A stretch of 64,000 bases of DNA from Mucilaginibacter paludis DSM 18603 (lineage in GTDB: Bacteria; Bacteroidota; Bacteroidia; Sphingobacteriales; Sphingobacteriaceae). Position numbers and translations under genes: made by a program. Shown piece by piece: positions 32,935 to 42,341 of this stretch. The stretch is from positions 4,482,432-4,546,431 of the forward strand of contig NZ_CM001403.1 of assembly GCF_000166195.2 (NCBI RefSeq). The letters run 5' to 3'. The notes below the pieces were generated by a model. That model was not told where the DNA came from. It ran no database searches and worked only from the letters and a program-made list of their open reading frames with translations. How positions within the stretch are numbered: the stretch's first letter is position 1; each line of letters starts with the position of its first letter.

Positions 32935-35475
32935 ATGGAAGCTAAATTTTCGCCCCGTGTTAAAGATGTCATCTCATACAGCAGAGAAGAGGCCCTGCGC
33001 CTTGGCCATGATTATATAGGGACAGAACATCTTTTGTTAGGGCTTATCCGCGATGGTGATGGTGTTGCAATTAAGCTGTTAAAAAGCTTGGCCGTTGATA
33101 CCGCCCGCCTTCGCCGCGCAATAGAGGATGCTGTAAAAGGAACATCGGGAACGAATGTTAATATTGGCAGTATACCTTTAACCAAACAGGCTGAAAAGGT
33201 ATTGAAGATAACTTACCTGGAAGCTAAGATTTTTAAAAGTGACGTGATTGGTACGGAGCATCTGCTGCTATCGATATTACGTGATGAAGATAATATTGCA
33301 TCGCAAATACTGATGCAGTTTAACGTAAATTACGAAATATTTAAAGGGGAAGTGGATTCGCATAAAAACGACGTTACTGACGAGATGCCTGGTTCTTCAA
33401 CCGGCGGAGATGATGATTTCCGAGAGGAAGAATCGTTCAGCCAGCCTAAGAAAGTGTCGGACATTAAATCAAAAACTCCGGTTTTAGATAACTTTGGCCG
33501 CGATTTAACCAAGGCCGCCGAGGATGGCAAACTTGACCCGATTGTTGGCCGTGAGAAGGAAATTGAAAGGGTATCGCAAATCCTATCCCGTCGTAAAAAG
33601 AATAACCCTATCCTCATCGGTGAACCTGGTGTTGGTAAATCGGCGATAGCCGAAGGATTAGCTTTACGCATAGTACAACGTAAAGTGTCAAGGGTATTAT
33701 TTAACAAACGTGTAGTTACGCTTGATTTAGCTTCATTGGTGGCCGGTACCAAATACCGCGGCCAGTTTGAGGAAAGAATGAAGGCCGTAATGAACGAGCT
33801 TGAAAAATCGCCGGATGTAATTTTGTTTATCGATGAGATTCATACCATTGTTGGTGCTGGCGGAGCTTCTGGTTCGTTAGATGCATCAAATATGTTTAAA
33901 CCGGCCTTAGCCCGTGGAGAAATCCAATGCATCGGTGCCACTACGTTGGATGAATATCGTCAGTATATTGAAAAGGATGGCGCTTTAGACCGTCGTTTTC
34001 AAAAAGTGATGGTTGAACCAGCTACACCTGATGAAACCATTGAAATATTGAACCGCATTAAGGAAAAATACGAAGAGCACCATGGTGTTACCTATACTCC
34101 TGAAGCTATCAATGCTTGTGTTGCCTTAACCGCCCGTTACATTACCGACAGGTTTTTACCTGACAAGGCTATTGATGCCTTAGACGAATCGGGATCACGC
34201 GTTCACTTAACCAATATCCATGTGCCTCAAAATATATTGGATGTTGAACAGAAGATTGAACAGATCAAGATCGAAAAAAACAAAGTAGTCCGCAGTCAAA
34301 AATACGAGGAAGCCGCCAAGCTTCGCGATACAGAAAAACATTTACTGGAAGAACTTGAACAAGCCAAAGCGGTTTGGGAAGCCGAAACCAAATCAAAACG
34401 TTATACTGTTACCGAGGATAATGTAGCCGAAGTAGTATCAATGATGACAGGTATACCTGTACAGCGTGTTGGACAGGCTGACAGCCAGAAACTGCTGAAC
34501 ATGGCCGAAAAGGTTGCCGATAAGATTATCGGCCAGGATGATGCCATTAAAAAATTAGCTAAAGCTATCCAGCGTACCCGTGCCGGATTAAAAGATCCGA
34601 AGAAGCCAATAGGTAGCTTTATATTTTTGGGACCTACAGGTGTTGGTAAAACGGAATTGGCTAAAGAGCTTGCCCGCTTTATGTTTGATACCGAAGACGC
34701 TTTGATCCAGATTGACATGAGTGAATACATGGAAAAATTTGCGGTATCGCGTTTGGTAGGAGCGCCTCCGGGGTATGTAGGTTACGAAGAAGGCGGACAG
34801 CTAACCGAAAAGGTACGCAGAAAACCATACTCGGTAGTGTTGTTGGATGAGATTGAAAAAGCGCACCCTGATGTATTTAATATCCTGTTGCAGGTGTTAG
34901 ACGAAGGCCAGTTGACTGATTCTTTAGGTCGCAAGGTTGATTTCAGAAACACCATCGTGATTATGACATCAAACATTGGTGCCCGCCAGTTGAAAGATTT
35001 TGGGCAAGGCGTTGGTTTTAGCACCGCTGCCAAGGTAAATCAGGCTGATTCGCATTCAAGAGGTGTGATTGAAAGCGCTTTGAAACGTGCCTTTGCACCC
35101 GAGTTCTTAAATCGTATTGATGATGTCATCGTGTTTAACTCTTTGGGTAAAGAAGAGATATTCAAAATTATCGATATTGAGTTAGCATCATTGTTTGGTA
35201 GAGTACACGCTTTAGGTTACGATATTAAGCTGACAGAGAACGCCAAAGAATTTATTGCCGAAAAAGGTTTCGATTCGCAATTTGGAGCTCGTCCGTTAAA
35301 ACGTGCTATCCAGAAATACCTGGAAGATCCGATTGCCGAAGAGATTTTGAAAGGTGAATTAGTTGAAGGTGAAATTATGGATGTTGATTTTGACAAGGAA
35401 ACCAACGAGATAAAAGTAATTGGCAAACACACCGGCGGCGAGCGGAAGCAGGAAGAAGAGGAGAAAAAGGACTGA
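32935..35475 (+). CDS. clpC: ATP-dependent Clp protease ATP-binding subunit ClpC
   Basis: AAA+ unfoldase that feeds substrates to ClpP; cytoplasmic. The 846 residues include two Clp_N repeats (1-150, RVKDVISYSREEALRLGHDY; YIGTEHLLLGLIRDGDG), AAA-1 Walker A GEPGVGKSA (about 228) and Walker B ILFIDEIHT, a UVR-like motif (KIEKNKVVRSQKYEEAAKLR, about 440-460) and AAA-2 Walker A GPTGVGKTE (about 565). A ClpB_D2-small domain follows (FGARPLKRAIQKYLEDPIAE). The UVR motif separates ClpC from ClpB and ClpA. The tail is charged. It is monocistronic with its own terminator. Confidence 0.97.
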   Translation: MEAKFSPRVKDVISYSREEALRLGHDYIGTEHLLLGLIRDGDGVAIKLLKSLAVDTARLRRAIEDAVKGTSGTNVNIGSIPLTKQAEKVLKITYLEAKIFKSDVIGTEHLLLSILRDEDNIASQILMQFNVNYEIFKGEVDSHKNDVTDEMPGSSTGGDDDFREEESFSQPKKVSDIKSKTPVLDNFGRDLTKAAEDGKLDPIVGREKEIERVSQILSRRKKNNPILIGEPGVGKSAIAEGLALRIVQRKVSRVLFNKRVVTLDLASLVAGTKYRGQFEERMKAVMNELEKSPDVILFIDEIHTIVGAGGASGSLDASNMFKPALARGEIQCIGATTLDEYRQYIEKDGALDRRFQKVMVEPATPDETIEILNRIKEKYEEHHGVTYTPEAINACVALTARYITDRFLPDKAIDALDESGSRVHLTNIHVPQNILDVEQKIEQIKIEKNKVVRSQKYEEAAKLRDTEKHLLEELEQAKAVWEAETKSKRYTVTEDNVAEVVSMMTGIPVQRVGQADSQKLLNMAEKVADKIIGQDDAIKKLAKAIQRTRAGLKDPKKPIGSFIFLGPTGVGKTELAKELARFMFDTEDALIQIDMSEYMEKFAVSRLVGAPPGYVGYEEGGQLTEKVRRKPYSVVLLDEIEKAHPDVFNILLQVLDEGQLTDSLGRKVDFRNTIVIMTSNIGARQLKDFGQGVGFSTAAKVNQADSHSRGVIESALKRAFAPEFLNRIDDVIVFNSLGKEEIFKIIDIELASLFGRVHALGYDIKLTENAKEFIAEKGFDSQFGARPLKRAIQKYLEDPIAEEILKGELVEGEIMDVDFDKETNEIKVIGKHTGGERKQEEEEKKD

Positions 35476-35501
35476 TCGCTTTTAAATATTAATCAATAAA
35501 T

Positions 35502-35533
35502 AAAATGCCTCTGATTTTTGTCGGAGGCATTTT
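35502..35533 (+). terminator. clpC terminator
   Basis: The stem AAAATGCCTC/GAGGCATTTT with a 12-base loop lies 26 bp after the clpC stop. Confidence 0.85.
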
Positions 35534-35569
35534 CCATAATCGGCTTATAAGTCGGCAACCATCAAACCT

Positions 35570-35965
35570 ATGAAGCTTTATTTATCATTTCTATTTATCC
35601 CCTTGTTGCTTTTATTTTCATCCTGCACCAAATCCGTTCAAGAGGTAACTCCAAATCAAACCATTGTTACTTCAATTGCACGTAGTGCGTGGGCTACATC
35701 TGATAGCGGTAAAACTTATTCTACCACCATCAGCATGCCCGAAATTGATGACTATTTTAATAAATACGGAGCTGTGTTAGTTTATGCTACGTTTGACGGA
35801 ACAACTTACGAACAAATACCCGAAGTTTACAGCGGTGTTGCCTACAGTTTTAGTCATAGCGTAGGCAAAATTACTATCGATATTCAGGCCTCTGACGGTG
35901 TGTCGACCGTTACACCGCCGGGTTCAATTATTGTTAAAATAGTTTTGATAACATCCGCTCTGTAA
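35570..35965 (+). CDS. Small lipoprotein, unknown
   Basis: 131 residues with a lipoprotein signal (MKLYLSFLFIPLLLLFSSC, lipobox FSSC at 16-19). The rest is beta-rich (YSTTISMPEIDDYF; SHSVGKITIDIQAS), with no known family recognised. It is probably attached to a membrane leaflet facing the periplasm or surface. It is flanked by terminators on both sides, so it has its own promoter. Confidence 0.75.
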   Translation: MKLYLSFLFIPLLLLFSSCTKSVQEVTPNQTIVTSIARSAWATSDSGKTYSTTISMPEIDDYFNKYGAVLVYATFDGTTYEQIPEVYSGVAYSFSHSVGKITIDIQASDGVSTVTPPGSIIVKIVLITSAL

Positions 35966-35980
35966 ATTAACCGGGTTTAT

Positions 35981-36028
35981 ACCACAAAAAAAACCTCAGC
36001 CGGATATGGGCTGAGGTTTTTTTGTGGT
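35981..36028. terminator. Bidirectional terminator between lipoprotein gene and fabI
   Basis: A near-perfect 20-bp stem (ACCACAAAAAAAACCTCAGC to GCTGAGGTTTTTTTGTGGT) encloses CGGATATGG. It has T-rich sides on both strands and serves two convergent genes. Confidence 0.92.
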
Positions 36029-36039
36029 ATGCTGTTAAG

Positions 36040-36852
36040 CTATTTTTCCATTTGCTCAATAACCGCCTGGCTAACTCCGGTAAAAGAGAAACCACCATCG
36101 TGAAAGAGGTTTTGCATAGTTACCATTTTGGTAAGGTCGGAAAATAGAGATACGCAGTAATTAGCACACTCTTGAGCGGTGGCATTGCCAAGAGGGCTCA
36201 TTTTTTCAGCATAGCTGATAAAGCCGTCGAAGCCTTTAACGCCCGAGCCTGCTGTGGTACGTGTTGGCGATTGCGATATGGTATTAACGCGCACATTCTT
36301 TTTAACCCCATATTGGTAGCCAAAGTTGCGGGCAATACTTTCTAAATACGCTTTGTTATCGGTCATGTCGTTATAGTCCGGGAATACGCGCTGGGCAGCA
36401 ATATAAGTTAAGGCTACTACAGATCCCCACTCGTTAATGGCATCCATCTTCATGGCTGTTGCTAAAACACGGTGCAGGCTCAGTGCCGATATATCAAGGC
36501 CCTTATGGGTAAACTCGTAATTGTTCTCGGTATAGTGAATGCCTTTACGCACATTGATGCTCATGCCTATGGAGTGTAAAATAAAATCTACACCGCCACC
36601 AAAATGTTCCATGCTTTTGGTAAGCAGGTTTTCAATATCTTCGGTTATAGTAACGTCTGCCGGGATAACCGGTGCGTTAATTTCTTCAGCCAGTTTATTG
36701 ATAGTACCCATGCGCAGGGCGATAGGTGCATTGGTTAATACCAGTTCGGCGCCTTCAGCATGACATGCTTGAGCGGTTTTCCAGGCGATAGAATTTTCGT
36801 CCAACGCGCCAAAGATGATCCCTTTTTTACCTTTTAATAAGTTGTATGCCAT
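36040..36852 (-). CDS. fabI: Enoyl-[acyl-carrier-protein] reductase, NADH-dependent
   Basis: Reduces trans-2-enoyl-ACP in the last step of each fatty acid elongation cycle; cytoplasmic. The 270 residues have the SDR fold of FabI: GKKGIIFGALDENSIAWKTA (8-27), PADVT (about 64-68), SIGMS (about 92-96), the active-site region YNDMTDNKAYLESIARNFGY with Tyr and Lys, and NTISQSPTRTTAGSGVKGF for the substrate loop. LFHDGGFSFTG near the C-terminus is also conserved. It is monocistronic, sharing a terminator with the convergent lipoprotein. Confidence 0.95.
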   Translation of the reverse strand: MAYNLLKGKKGIIFGALDENSIAWKTAQACHAEGAELVLTNAPIALRMGTINKLAEEINAPVIPADVTITEDIENLLTKSMEHFGGGVDFILHSIGMSINVRKGIHYTENNYEFTHKGLDISALSLHRVLATAMKMDAINEWGSVVALTYIAAQRVFPDYNDMTDNKAYLESIARNFGYQYGVKKNVRVNTISQSPTRTTAGSGVKGFDGFISYAEKMSPLGNATAQECANYCVSLFSDLTKMVTMQNLFHDGGFSFTGVSQAVIEQMEK

Positions 36853-36933
36853 TGTAGTATTTTGTTTACGGCTGTAAAAATAAAATTATTTATCGGTTAC
36901 TGAGAATTTGGGGCAGATAGTTTTATTATCTTA

Positions 36934-37134
36934 GTTGATGACGGGCTAAAACGGCTTAATGAGGTACTGGTAGTCGCCGAAAGTAAGTTTTGGCGATGCG
37001 AACAAAACCTCTAACCCAAAGTGTACGAATCGGAAGTTTTGGGCTTCAGCGTATATTACCGCTACAATTCATTTAAAATCATCGACCAGAACCAAATTGA
37101 ACTTGAGGGCAACAATAATTATACAGTAAACTAA
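36934..37134 (+). pseudogene. Possible decayed gene remnant
   Basis: A continuous frame with one internal stop reads VDDGLKRLNEVLVVAESKFW, RCEQNL, stop, PKVYESEVLGFSVYYRYNSF and KIIDQNQIELEGNNNYTVN. The charged, normal composition looks protein-like. It is not recognised. Weak evidence. Confidence 0.25.
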
Positions 37135-37510
37135 ATTAATTATTCTCAAGTGTGATGTGAGCGCCAAATACGTCAATCGATGCCATTCAAAAAAACATAA
37201 TTTAGAGTGACCCTAAGCGGTGATATCCCTAATTCAAATACAACCCAATTCTTTTGAACCGTTAGGTGTGCTATCTCAAAATGATGACCTGCTCTACATA
37301 TGTGTCACAATCCCCCCCCCAAAATAAATAATCTGCGACAAATTGACTTTGCGAAATATAGTCTTATAGTATCTTTAAAATAATATTAAATGTTGTTTTT
37401 ACAATTAATGTTTATGATATTAGTGCCACACAAAAGCCAATTATAATTTATGCTTTGCTTGCCAGGCTAAAGCTTCAAAAATTATTTGTGCAGTATAAAC
37501 CATTAAGCGT
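37135..37510. other. Gene-free leader of the GH127 gene with a C9 tract
   Basis: AT-rich DNA with no ORF. A run of nine C at 37312-37320 is unusual for this base composition and lies about 190 bp before the GH127 start codon. Confidence 0.6.
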
Positions 37511-39859
37511 ATGAGATTATCTTTGATTGCAGGCTATTTATTTCTTTCAGTTTCGCTTTGCGCGCAATCACCAGCCCAACTTAAAACATTTCGTTTACAG
37601 GAGGTGAAGCTGTTGCCCGGTATTTTTAACGATGCCGAAAATGCCGATCTTAAATACATGATGCAGTTATCGCCGGATAAATTGCTTGCTCCTTATCTTC
37701 GCGAAGCGGGCTTAAAACCCAAGGCTGAGAGCTATACCAACTGGGAAAATTCCGGTCTGGACGGTCATATTGGTGGGCATTACCTGTCGGCCTTAGCCAT
37801 GATGTATGCCTCTACTGGTGATAAGCAAGCGTTAGACAGGCTTAATTACATGATAGCCGAATTGAAGATATGCCAGGATAAAAACGGCAATGGCTATGTT
37901 GGTGGTGTACCGGGTAGTAAGGAGCTTTGGGCCGCGGTAATGCAAGGCGACGTTGGCGCCATTAATAAAAAATGGGTTCCATTTTACAATATCCATAAAA
38001 CATTTGCCGGCCTTCGTGATGCCTATACCTATGCCGGGAACGAAACGGCTAAGGTAATGCTGATTAAGTTTGCCGACTGGTTTGTAATGATCGCTACCAG
38101 TATCACACCGCAAAAAATGCAGGAAATGTTAAAAACAGAGCATGGCGGTGTTAACGAAGTACTGGCAGATGTGTATGCCCTTACCGGGGATAAAAAATAT
38201 TTAACCGCGGCTTATAGTTTTTCGCACCAGGCTATCCTGGAGCCGCTGGAGCAAGGGCAGGATAAATTAAACAACCTGCATGCCAATACCCAAATCCCGA
38301 AGGTGATCGGTTTTAAAAGGATATCGGATGTTACTGCCGACAGCAATTATAACAAAGCGGCGCAATTTTTCTGGCAAACGGTAGTGCAGCACCGCACAGT
38401 GGCCATCGGCGGTAACAGCGTCAGGGAGCATTTTAATCCCTCGAACGATTTTTCGTCGATGATAACAACTGAGCAGGGACCCGAAACCTGCAATACTTAC
38501 AATATGTTGAAGCTTACCGAAGATCTTTACCTATCGGATCCCAGGGTTAGTTATATCGATTACTATGAGCGCGCTTTGTACAACCATATCCTGTCGACAG
38601 AGCGGCCGGGCGGCGGCTTTGTTTATTTCACCCCAATGCGGCCCGGTCATTACCGGGTGTACTCGCAGCCGCAAACCAGTATGTGGTGCTGTGTGGGCTC
38701 GGGCATGGAAAACCATGCCAAGTATGGCGAGATGATCTACGCTCACGATCAAAATAACGTGTTTGTTAATTTATTTATTCCATCTACCTTAAACTGGAAA
38801 CAAAAAGGACTTGTGCTTACCCAGCACACCAATTTTCCGGAGGAGGAAAAAACATCCATCACCATTAACGCGGTTAGACCAGGGGCCTTCGCCATCAATA
38901 TCAGGTATCCATCGTGGGTGCACACCGGAGCGCTCAAGGTGACGGTTAATGGCACACCAATAAAAGTAAGTGCAAAATCTTCCGCCTATGTAAGCATCAA
39001 CCGAGTATGGAAAAAGGGAGACGTAATTGGTGTTACCCTGCCCATGCAAACTACAACCGAGCAATTGCCCGATGGTTTAAATTACGAGGCTGTTTTGCAC
39101 GGCCCTATAGTTTTGGCCGCTGTGCTTGATACCACTAACATGCGCGGGCTATTAGCCGACGACAGCAGGATGGGGCATGCAGCGCAAGGCAAACTATACC
39201 CCTTGCAAAATATGCCCATGTTTGTGAATGCCAGCCTGCATGATGCCGAATTAATTGACCCCGTTGCCGGAGAACCATTAACCTACCGCGCACAAAAGCT
39301 GATTTATCCGGCCCGTTACAGTTCGTTAAAACTAATCCCTTTTTATAAAATTCACGATGCCCGTTATGTGATTTACTGGCAAAGGGAAACACCCGAAAGT
39401 CTGGCCGGTATACAGAAAAAAATGGCCGAAGAAGATGCCGCCGCCCAGCGGCTTGCAGCTATAACCATAGATATGGTGAACGCCGGGGAACAACAGCCAG
39501 AATCAGACCATTTTATTGAAAGCGAAAAATCAGGCACGGGCGTTAACCGCGACCGCCATTGGCGCGATGCGAGGGGCTGGTTCAGTTATCAGCTCAAGGA
39601 TAAAAATAAAGAGACAGGCAGCCTTAGGGTTACTTATTTCGGCAGGGATATAGACAGGCACTTTTCTATCCTGGTAAACAACCAGCAGGTAGCACAGGTT
39701 ACCGCGGATGGCAGTAAAGGCAATGGGTTTTATACCGAAGATTATCCTATCCCGGCAGATGTTTTAAAATCATCCAATGGAGTTCTTCAAGTTAAGTTCC
39801 AGGCGGCGGATGGTTCTATGACAGCCGGTGTATATGAAGTAAGGCTCATTAAAAAATAA
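37511..39859 (+). CDS. Glycoside hydrolase family 127, beta-L-arabinofuranosidase-like (DUF1680)
   Basis: Removes beta-L-arabinofuranose from plant glycans. The 782 residues begin with a signal peptide (LIAGYLFLSVSLCAQS), so exported. The alpha6/alpha6 catalytic domain contains GLDGHIGGHYLSALAMMYAS, a Glu and Cys in TTEQGPETCNTYNMLKL, and a Cys pair in SMWCCVGSGMENHAKYG, which match the zinc-binding Glu-Cys3 site of HypBA1-type enzymes. The C-terminal beta region (about 640-782) has a DUF6805-like appearance. It is monocistronic, with the terminator after it. It fits arabinan or extensin use together with GH3 and GH8, by inference. Confidence 0.92.
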   Translation: MRLSLIAGYLFLSVSLCAQSPAQLKTFRLQEVKLLPGIFNDAENADLKYMMQLSPDKLLAPYLREAGLKPKAESYTNWENSGLDGHIGGHYLSALAMMYASTGDKQALDRLNYMIAELKICQDKNGNGYVGGVPGSKELWAAVMQGDVGAINKKWVPFYNIHKTFAGLRDAYTYAGNETAKVMLIKFADWFVMIATSITPQKMQEMLKTEHGGVNEVLADVYALTGDKKYLTAAYSFSHQAILEPLEQGQDKLNNLHANTQIPKVIGFKRISDVTADSNYNKAAQFFWQTVVQHRTVAIGGNSVREHFNPSNDFSSMITTEQGPETCNTYNMLKLTEDLYLSDPRVSYIDYYERALYNHILSTERPGGGFVYFTPMRPGHYRVYSQPQTSMWCCVGSGMENHAKYGEMIYAHDQNNVFVNLFIPSTLNWKQKGLVLTQHTNFPEEEKTSITINAVRPGAFAINIRYPSWVHTGALKVTVNGTPIKVSAKSSAYVSINRVWKKGDVIGVTLPMQTTTEQLPDGLNYEAVLHGPIVLAAVLDTTNMRGLLADDSRMGHAAQGKLYPLQNMPMFVNASLHDAELIDPVAGEPLTYRAQKLIYPARYSSLKLIPFYKIHDARYVIYWQRETPESLAGIQKKMAEEDAAAQRLAAITIDMVNAGEQQPESDHFIESEKSGTGVNRDRHWRDARGWFSYQLKDKNKETGSLRVTYFGRDIDRHFSILVNNQQVAQVTADGSKGNGFYTEDYPIPADVLKSSNGVLQVKFQAADGSMTAGVYEVRLIKK

Positions 39860-39926
39860 GCGCTTAAAGGGCTTACGTTAAACCGGAGTAAGGTTTTACG
39901 GCGAGCTTATTCGCTATTTTAAATTT

Positions 39927-39970
39927 AAAAACATCCTCATTGAAACAGTATTGTTTATGAGGATGTTTTT
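39927..39970 (+). terminator. GH127 gene terminator
   Basis: Perfect stem AAAAACATCCTCAT/ATGAGGATGTTTTT with a 16-base loop, 67 bp after the stop. Confidence 0.88.
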
Positions 39971-40272
39971 GTGACTCTATGACGCTTTGTATGGGTACTA
40001 AAAAATCGATTTGTAAGTGATAGGCTAAGCCAATATTTTACTATGATATTTTTCGTGAAATTCCCCTACTTTTTTAAGATCTTATTTTTAATTTAACCAT
40101 TGATTATCAATATCCTATACCTTCATAAGTAACAAGCCCGGCCAGCCGAAAAAAATGGCGATGATGTTTTGAACCTCCTTGATCTTCTCTTGTACACAGG
40201 CAAAGTGCGCAAAGGCCAGACTGCACGCCGGGCCGGGTGTTGCCGTGTGGGCGGAAGGATCGGGCAGTCTTG

Positions 40273-40404
40273 ACGTTATTCACCTGTTGGTTGTTTTTTT
40301 AAGGTGTTCATGAGCTCCCTATGGTCGGTTTTGGTTACTTTTGTGTCAAGACAAATTGCGTTAGCAATCATTCACACCAAAAACAAACAACAGGTGAATA
40401 ACGT
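40273..40404. repeat. MITE-like inverted repeat, 26-bp arms
   Basis: Left arm 40273-40298 starts ACGTTATTCACCTGTTG. The right arm 40379-40404 is its reverse complement at 25 of 26 bases. The 80 bp between has no transposase. No target duplication was found, so it may be a small non-autonomous element or part of a larger repeat. Confidence 0.75.
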
Positions 40405-40608
40405 AACAGCCCTTCACGCGGCGACTGAGCGTGCCGATGCTCAAAATTAAGAATACTGATTGTTGGAGCAAGAATAGCACATTGATTACCAGCGCACCTG
40501 ATATGCTGTGGACTTACTGCGCGCAAAAGATCCCTCCTTCCGTCGGGATGACATAATTAGAGAATTTATCATTGACAATCAATGAGTTAGCATTTCGTTA
40601 TTATGAAC
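40404..40608 (+). repeat. Dispersed intergenic repeat, copy B
   Basis: Same orientation and block order as copy A at 13400-13607, with small gaps. It directly abuts the right arm of the inverted repeat. Confidence 0.85.
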
Positions 40609-40898
40609 AGTAATTTGTTGGTTTGTTTTTCAATTTACCCATACTATTCGTGATAAGAGCCGTTTTTGTTTTAATTGTTTATTAATCAATTGCTTATCTG
40701 ATTAAAATGGCCGGACTGTTAATCCATAAGCTACCATAGATAATGTGATTTATAACAGCCATAATTCAATTATGGGTTCAATCATGATTAATGGACGAGA
40801 ATTACAAAACAAAATTTTGTAAAACTTGCTTTATGGTGTAATATAAGCAACCGGTTGGCGATGGCTATACATCGTTACTGTAGTTGTTGATCAAGAGA

Positions 40899-42341
40899 AT
40901 GGCGCTACACCTTACTAAACAAAAAACATTTAAATTAATTGCAATCTCCCTAACCTGTTTATTAGGTTTGATTTTTTGTACACCCCCCGCACTTTTTGCA
41001 CAGCAAATTATTGGTATTGGGCAACCGTTGGCTATGGATACCATGCCTAAAAGAGCTTTAAAAACAGATTTGCCGGATACCATTACCCATCAAAAGAAAT
41101 TTGCCAAGGCAGCGGGTTTTTTAGTGTTAATGGAGGTATTGCCCTGGACATTTGATAAGTTTATTAAGAACGCCGATTACGCCCAAATTTCTTTTAAAAC
41201 AGTTGGGCATAACCTAAACCCCGGGAGCTGGGCGTTTGATAATGACCCTTTTGGTACTAACCAGTTTGGGCACCCTTACCATGGTAGTTACTTTTTTAGC
41301 GCGTTCAGGGCCAATGGTTATACTTTCTGGGAAGCCGCACCTGCGGCTTTTGTAGGGAGCTATATCTGGGAAACAGCTGCCGAAAACCAGGCACCGTCAC
41401 CCAATGATTTTGTGAATACCAGTTTTGGCGGCATCGTATTGGGCGAGATGACCTATCGCCTTTCCAACCGCATTATTAATAACCGTGCCCGGGGCTTTAA
41501 AAGGCAGGTAAGCGAGGTTTTGGGCTTTGTGGTTAATCCGATGAATGGTTTATCGCGCTTGCTGGATGGCCGTTGGGGTAGGGTAGCGGCTAACCCCGTA
41601 AGCCGAGATTCTACCAAAATAAGCGCCGAATTTGATGCCGGGCTTAGGCGTATAGAGGGAAGTAATAATGGTAAGCCCGGCTGGTACGGCCATGCTAAAT
41701 TTTTGTACGGAAACTCTTACGAAAACTATAAGGAGCCATTCAGCAACATCTATATCAATACAGAATTCGGTAAAGATGATAGCTCAAAAGTAAATATCAT
41801 AAGCGTGTACGGCTCGTTGATTGGCTGGAAAATAGGTTCAAATAATCATTACCAGCAGGTGGGGGTATTATCTGCCAATTACGATTACATCCGCAATCGC
41901 TCGTTTTTTTATAGCGGACAAAGTGTTAAGTTCAATCTGTTTACCAACTTCAATCTCTCGAGTAAAGTGAAAGTTAATACTTCGGTAGGAGTAGGCCCAA
42001 TTATATTGGCCGCCGTGCCCGATCCTTATTTTTATAAAGGCCGAAATTACGATTACGGATCAGGCCTAAGTTATAGCGGCACCGGTGGAATCAGCTTTGC
42101 CGATAAACTTTTCATGACCGTCAACTACCGGGGCGGATGGCTCAAAACCGTTGATGGCAATTCGTCCCATTCTTTTTTACATACCGTTTCGGGCGAGTTG
42201 AGCTATATGTTTGTTAAAGGGCTTTCTATTTGTGCCGAACCTGGATATTTTGTGCTGAACGGCAAGTATAAACTGCAGGACGATGTTAATTCGCGCTATT
42301 CTTACCTACGTACATCGCTGCGCTATGCGGTTGTTTTTTAA
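40899..42341 (+). CDS. DUF3943 family outer-membrane-type protein
   Basis: 480 residues from the ATG at 40899 (a TTG 15 bp upstream is in frame). The signal peptide (LIAISLTCLLGLIFCTPPAL) runs to about 35. The conserved DUF3943 block FWEAAPAAFVGSYIWETAAE and SPNDFVNTSFGGIVLGEMTY lies at about 145-190. The rest is beta-strand rich with alternating aromatics and ends YAVVF, suggesting a small barrel or surface protein. Function unknown. Its stop overlaps the convergent AraC gene end by 4 bp. Confidence 0.85.
   Translation: MALHLTKQKTFKLIAISLTCLLGLIFCTPPALFAQQIIGIGQPLAMDTMPKRALKTDLPDTITHQKKFAKAAGFLVLMEVLPWTFDKFIKNADYAQISFKTVGHNLNPGSWAFDNDPFGTNQFGHPYHGSYFFSAFRANGYTFWEAAPAAFVGSYIWETAAENQAPSPNDFVNTSFGGIVLGEMTYRLSNRIINNRARGFKRQVSEVLGFVVNPMNGLSRLLDGRWGRVAANPVSRDSTKISAEFDAGLRRIEGSNNGKPGWYGHAKFLYGNSYENYKEPFSNIYINTEFGKDDSSKVNIISVYGSLIGWKIGSNNHYQQVGVLSANYDYIRNRSFFYSGQSVKFNLFTNFNLSSKVKVNTSVGVGPIILAAVPDPYFYKGRNYDYGSGLSYSGTGGISFADKLFMTVNYRGGWLKTVDGNSSHSFLHTVSGELSYMFVKGLSICAEPGYFVLNGKYKLQDDVNSRYSYLRTSLRYAVVF

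Larger units (their letters stand above)
39971..40898. other. Gene-free, repeat-rich region
   Basis: About 930 bp without a convincing gene. It holds the 26-bp-arm inverted repeat (40273-40404) and repeat copy B (40404-40608). A short frame from 40310 to 40450 (46 codons) crosses both and is not credible as a gene. Confidence 0.7.

Noticed and set aside
40310..40450. 46-codon ORF crossing the inverted repeat and repeat copy B
   Set aside because: It spans two unrelated repeat units, so the frame is most likely accidental.
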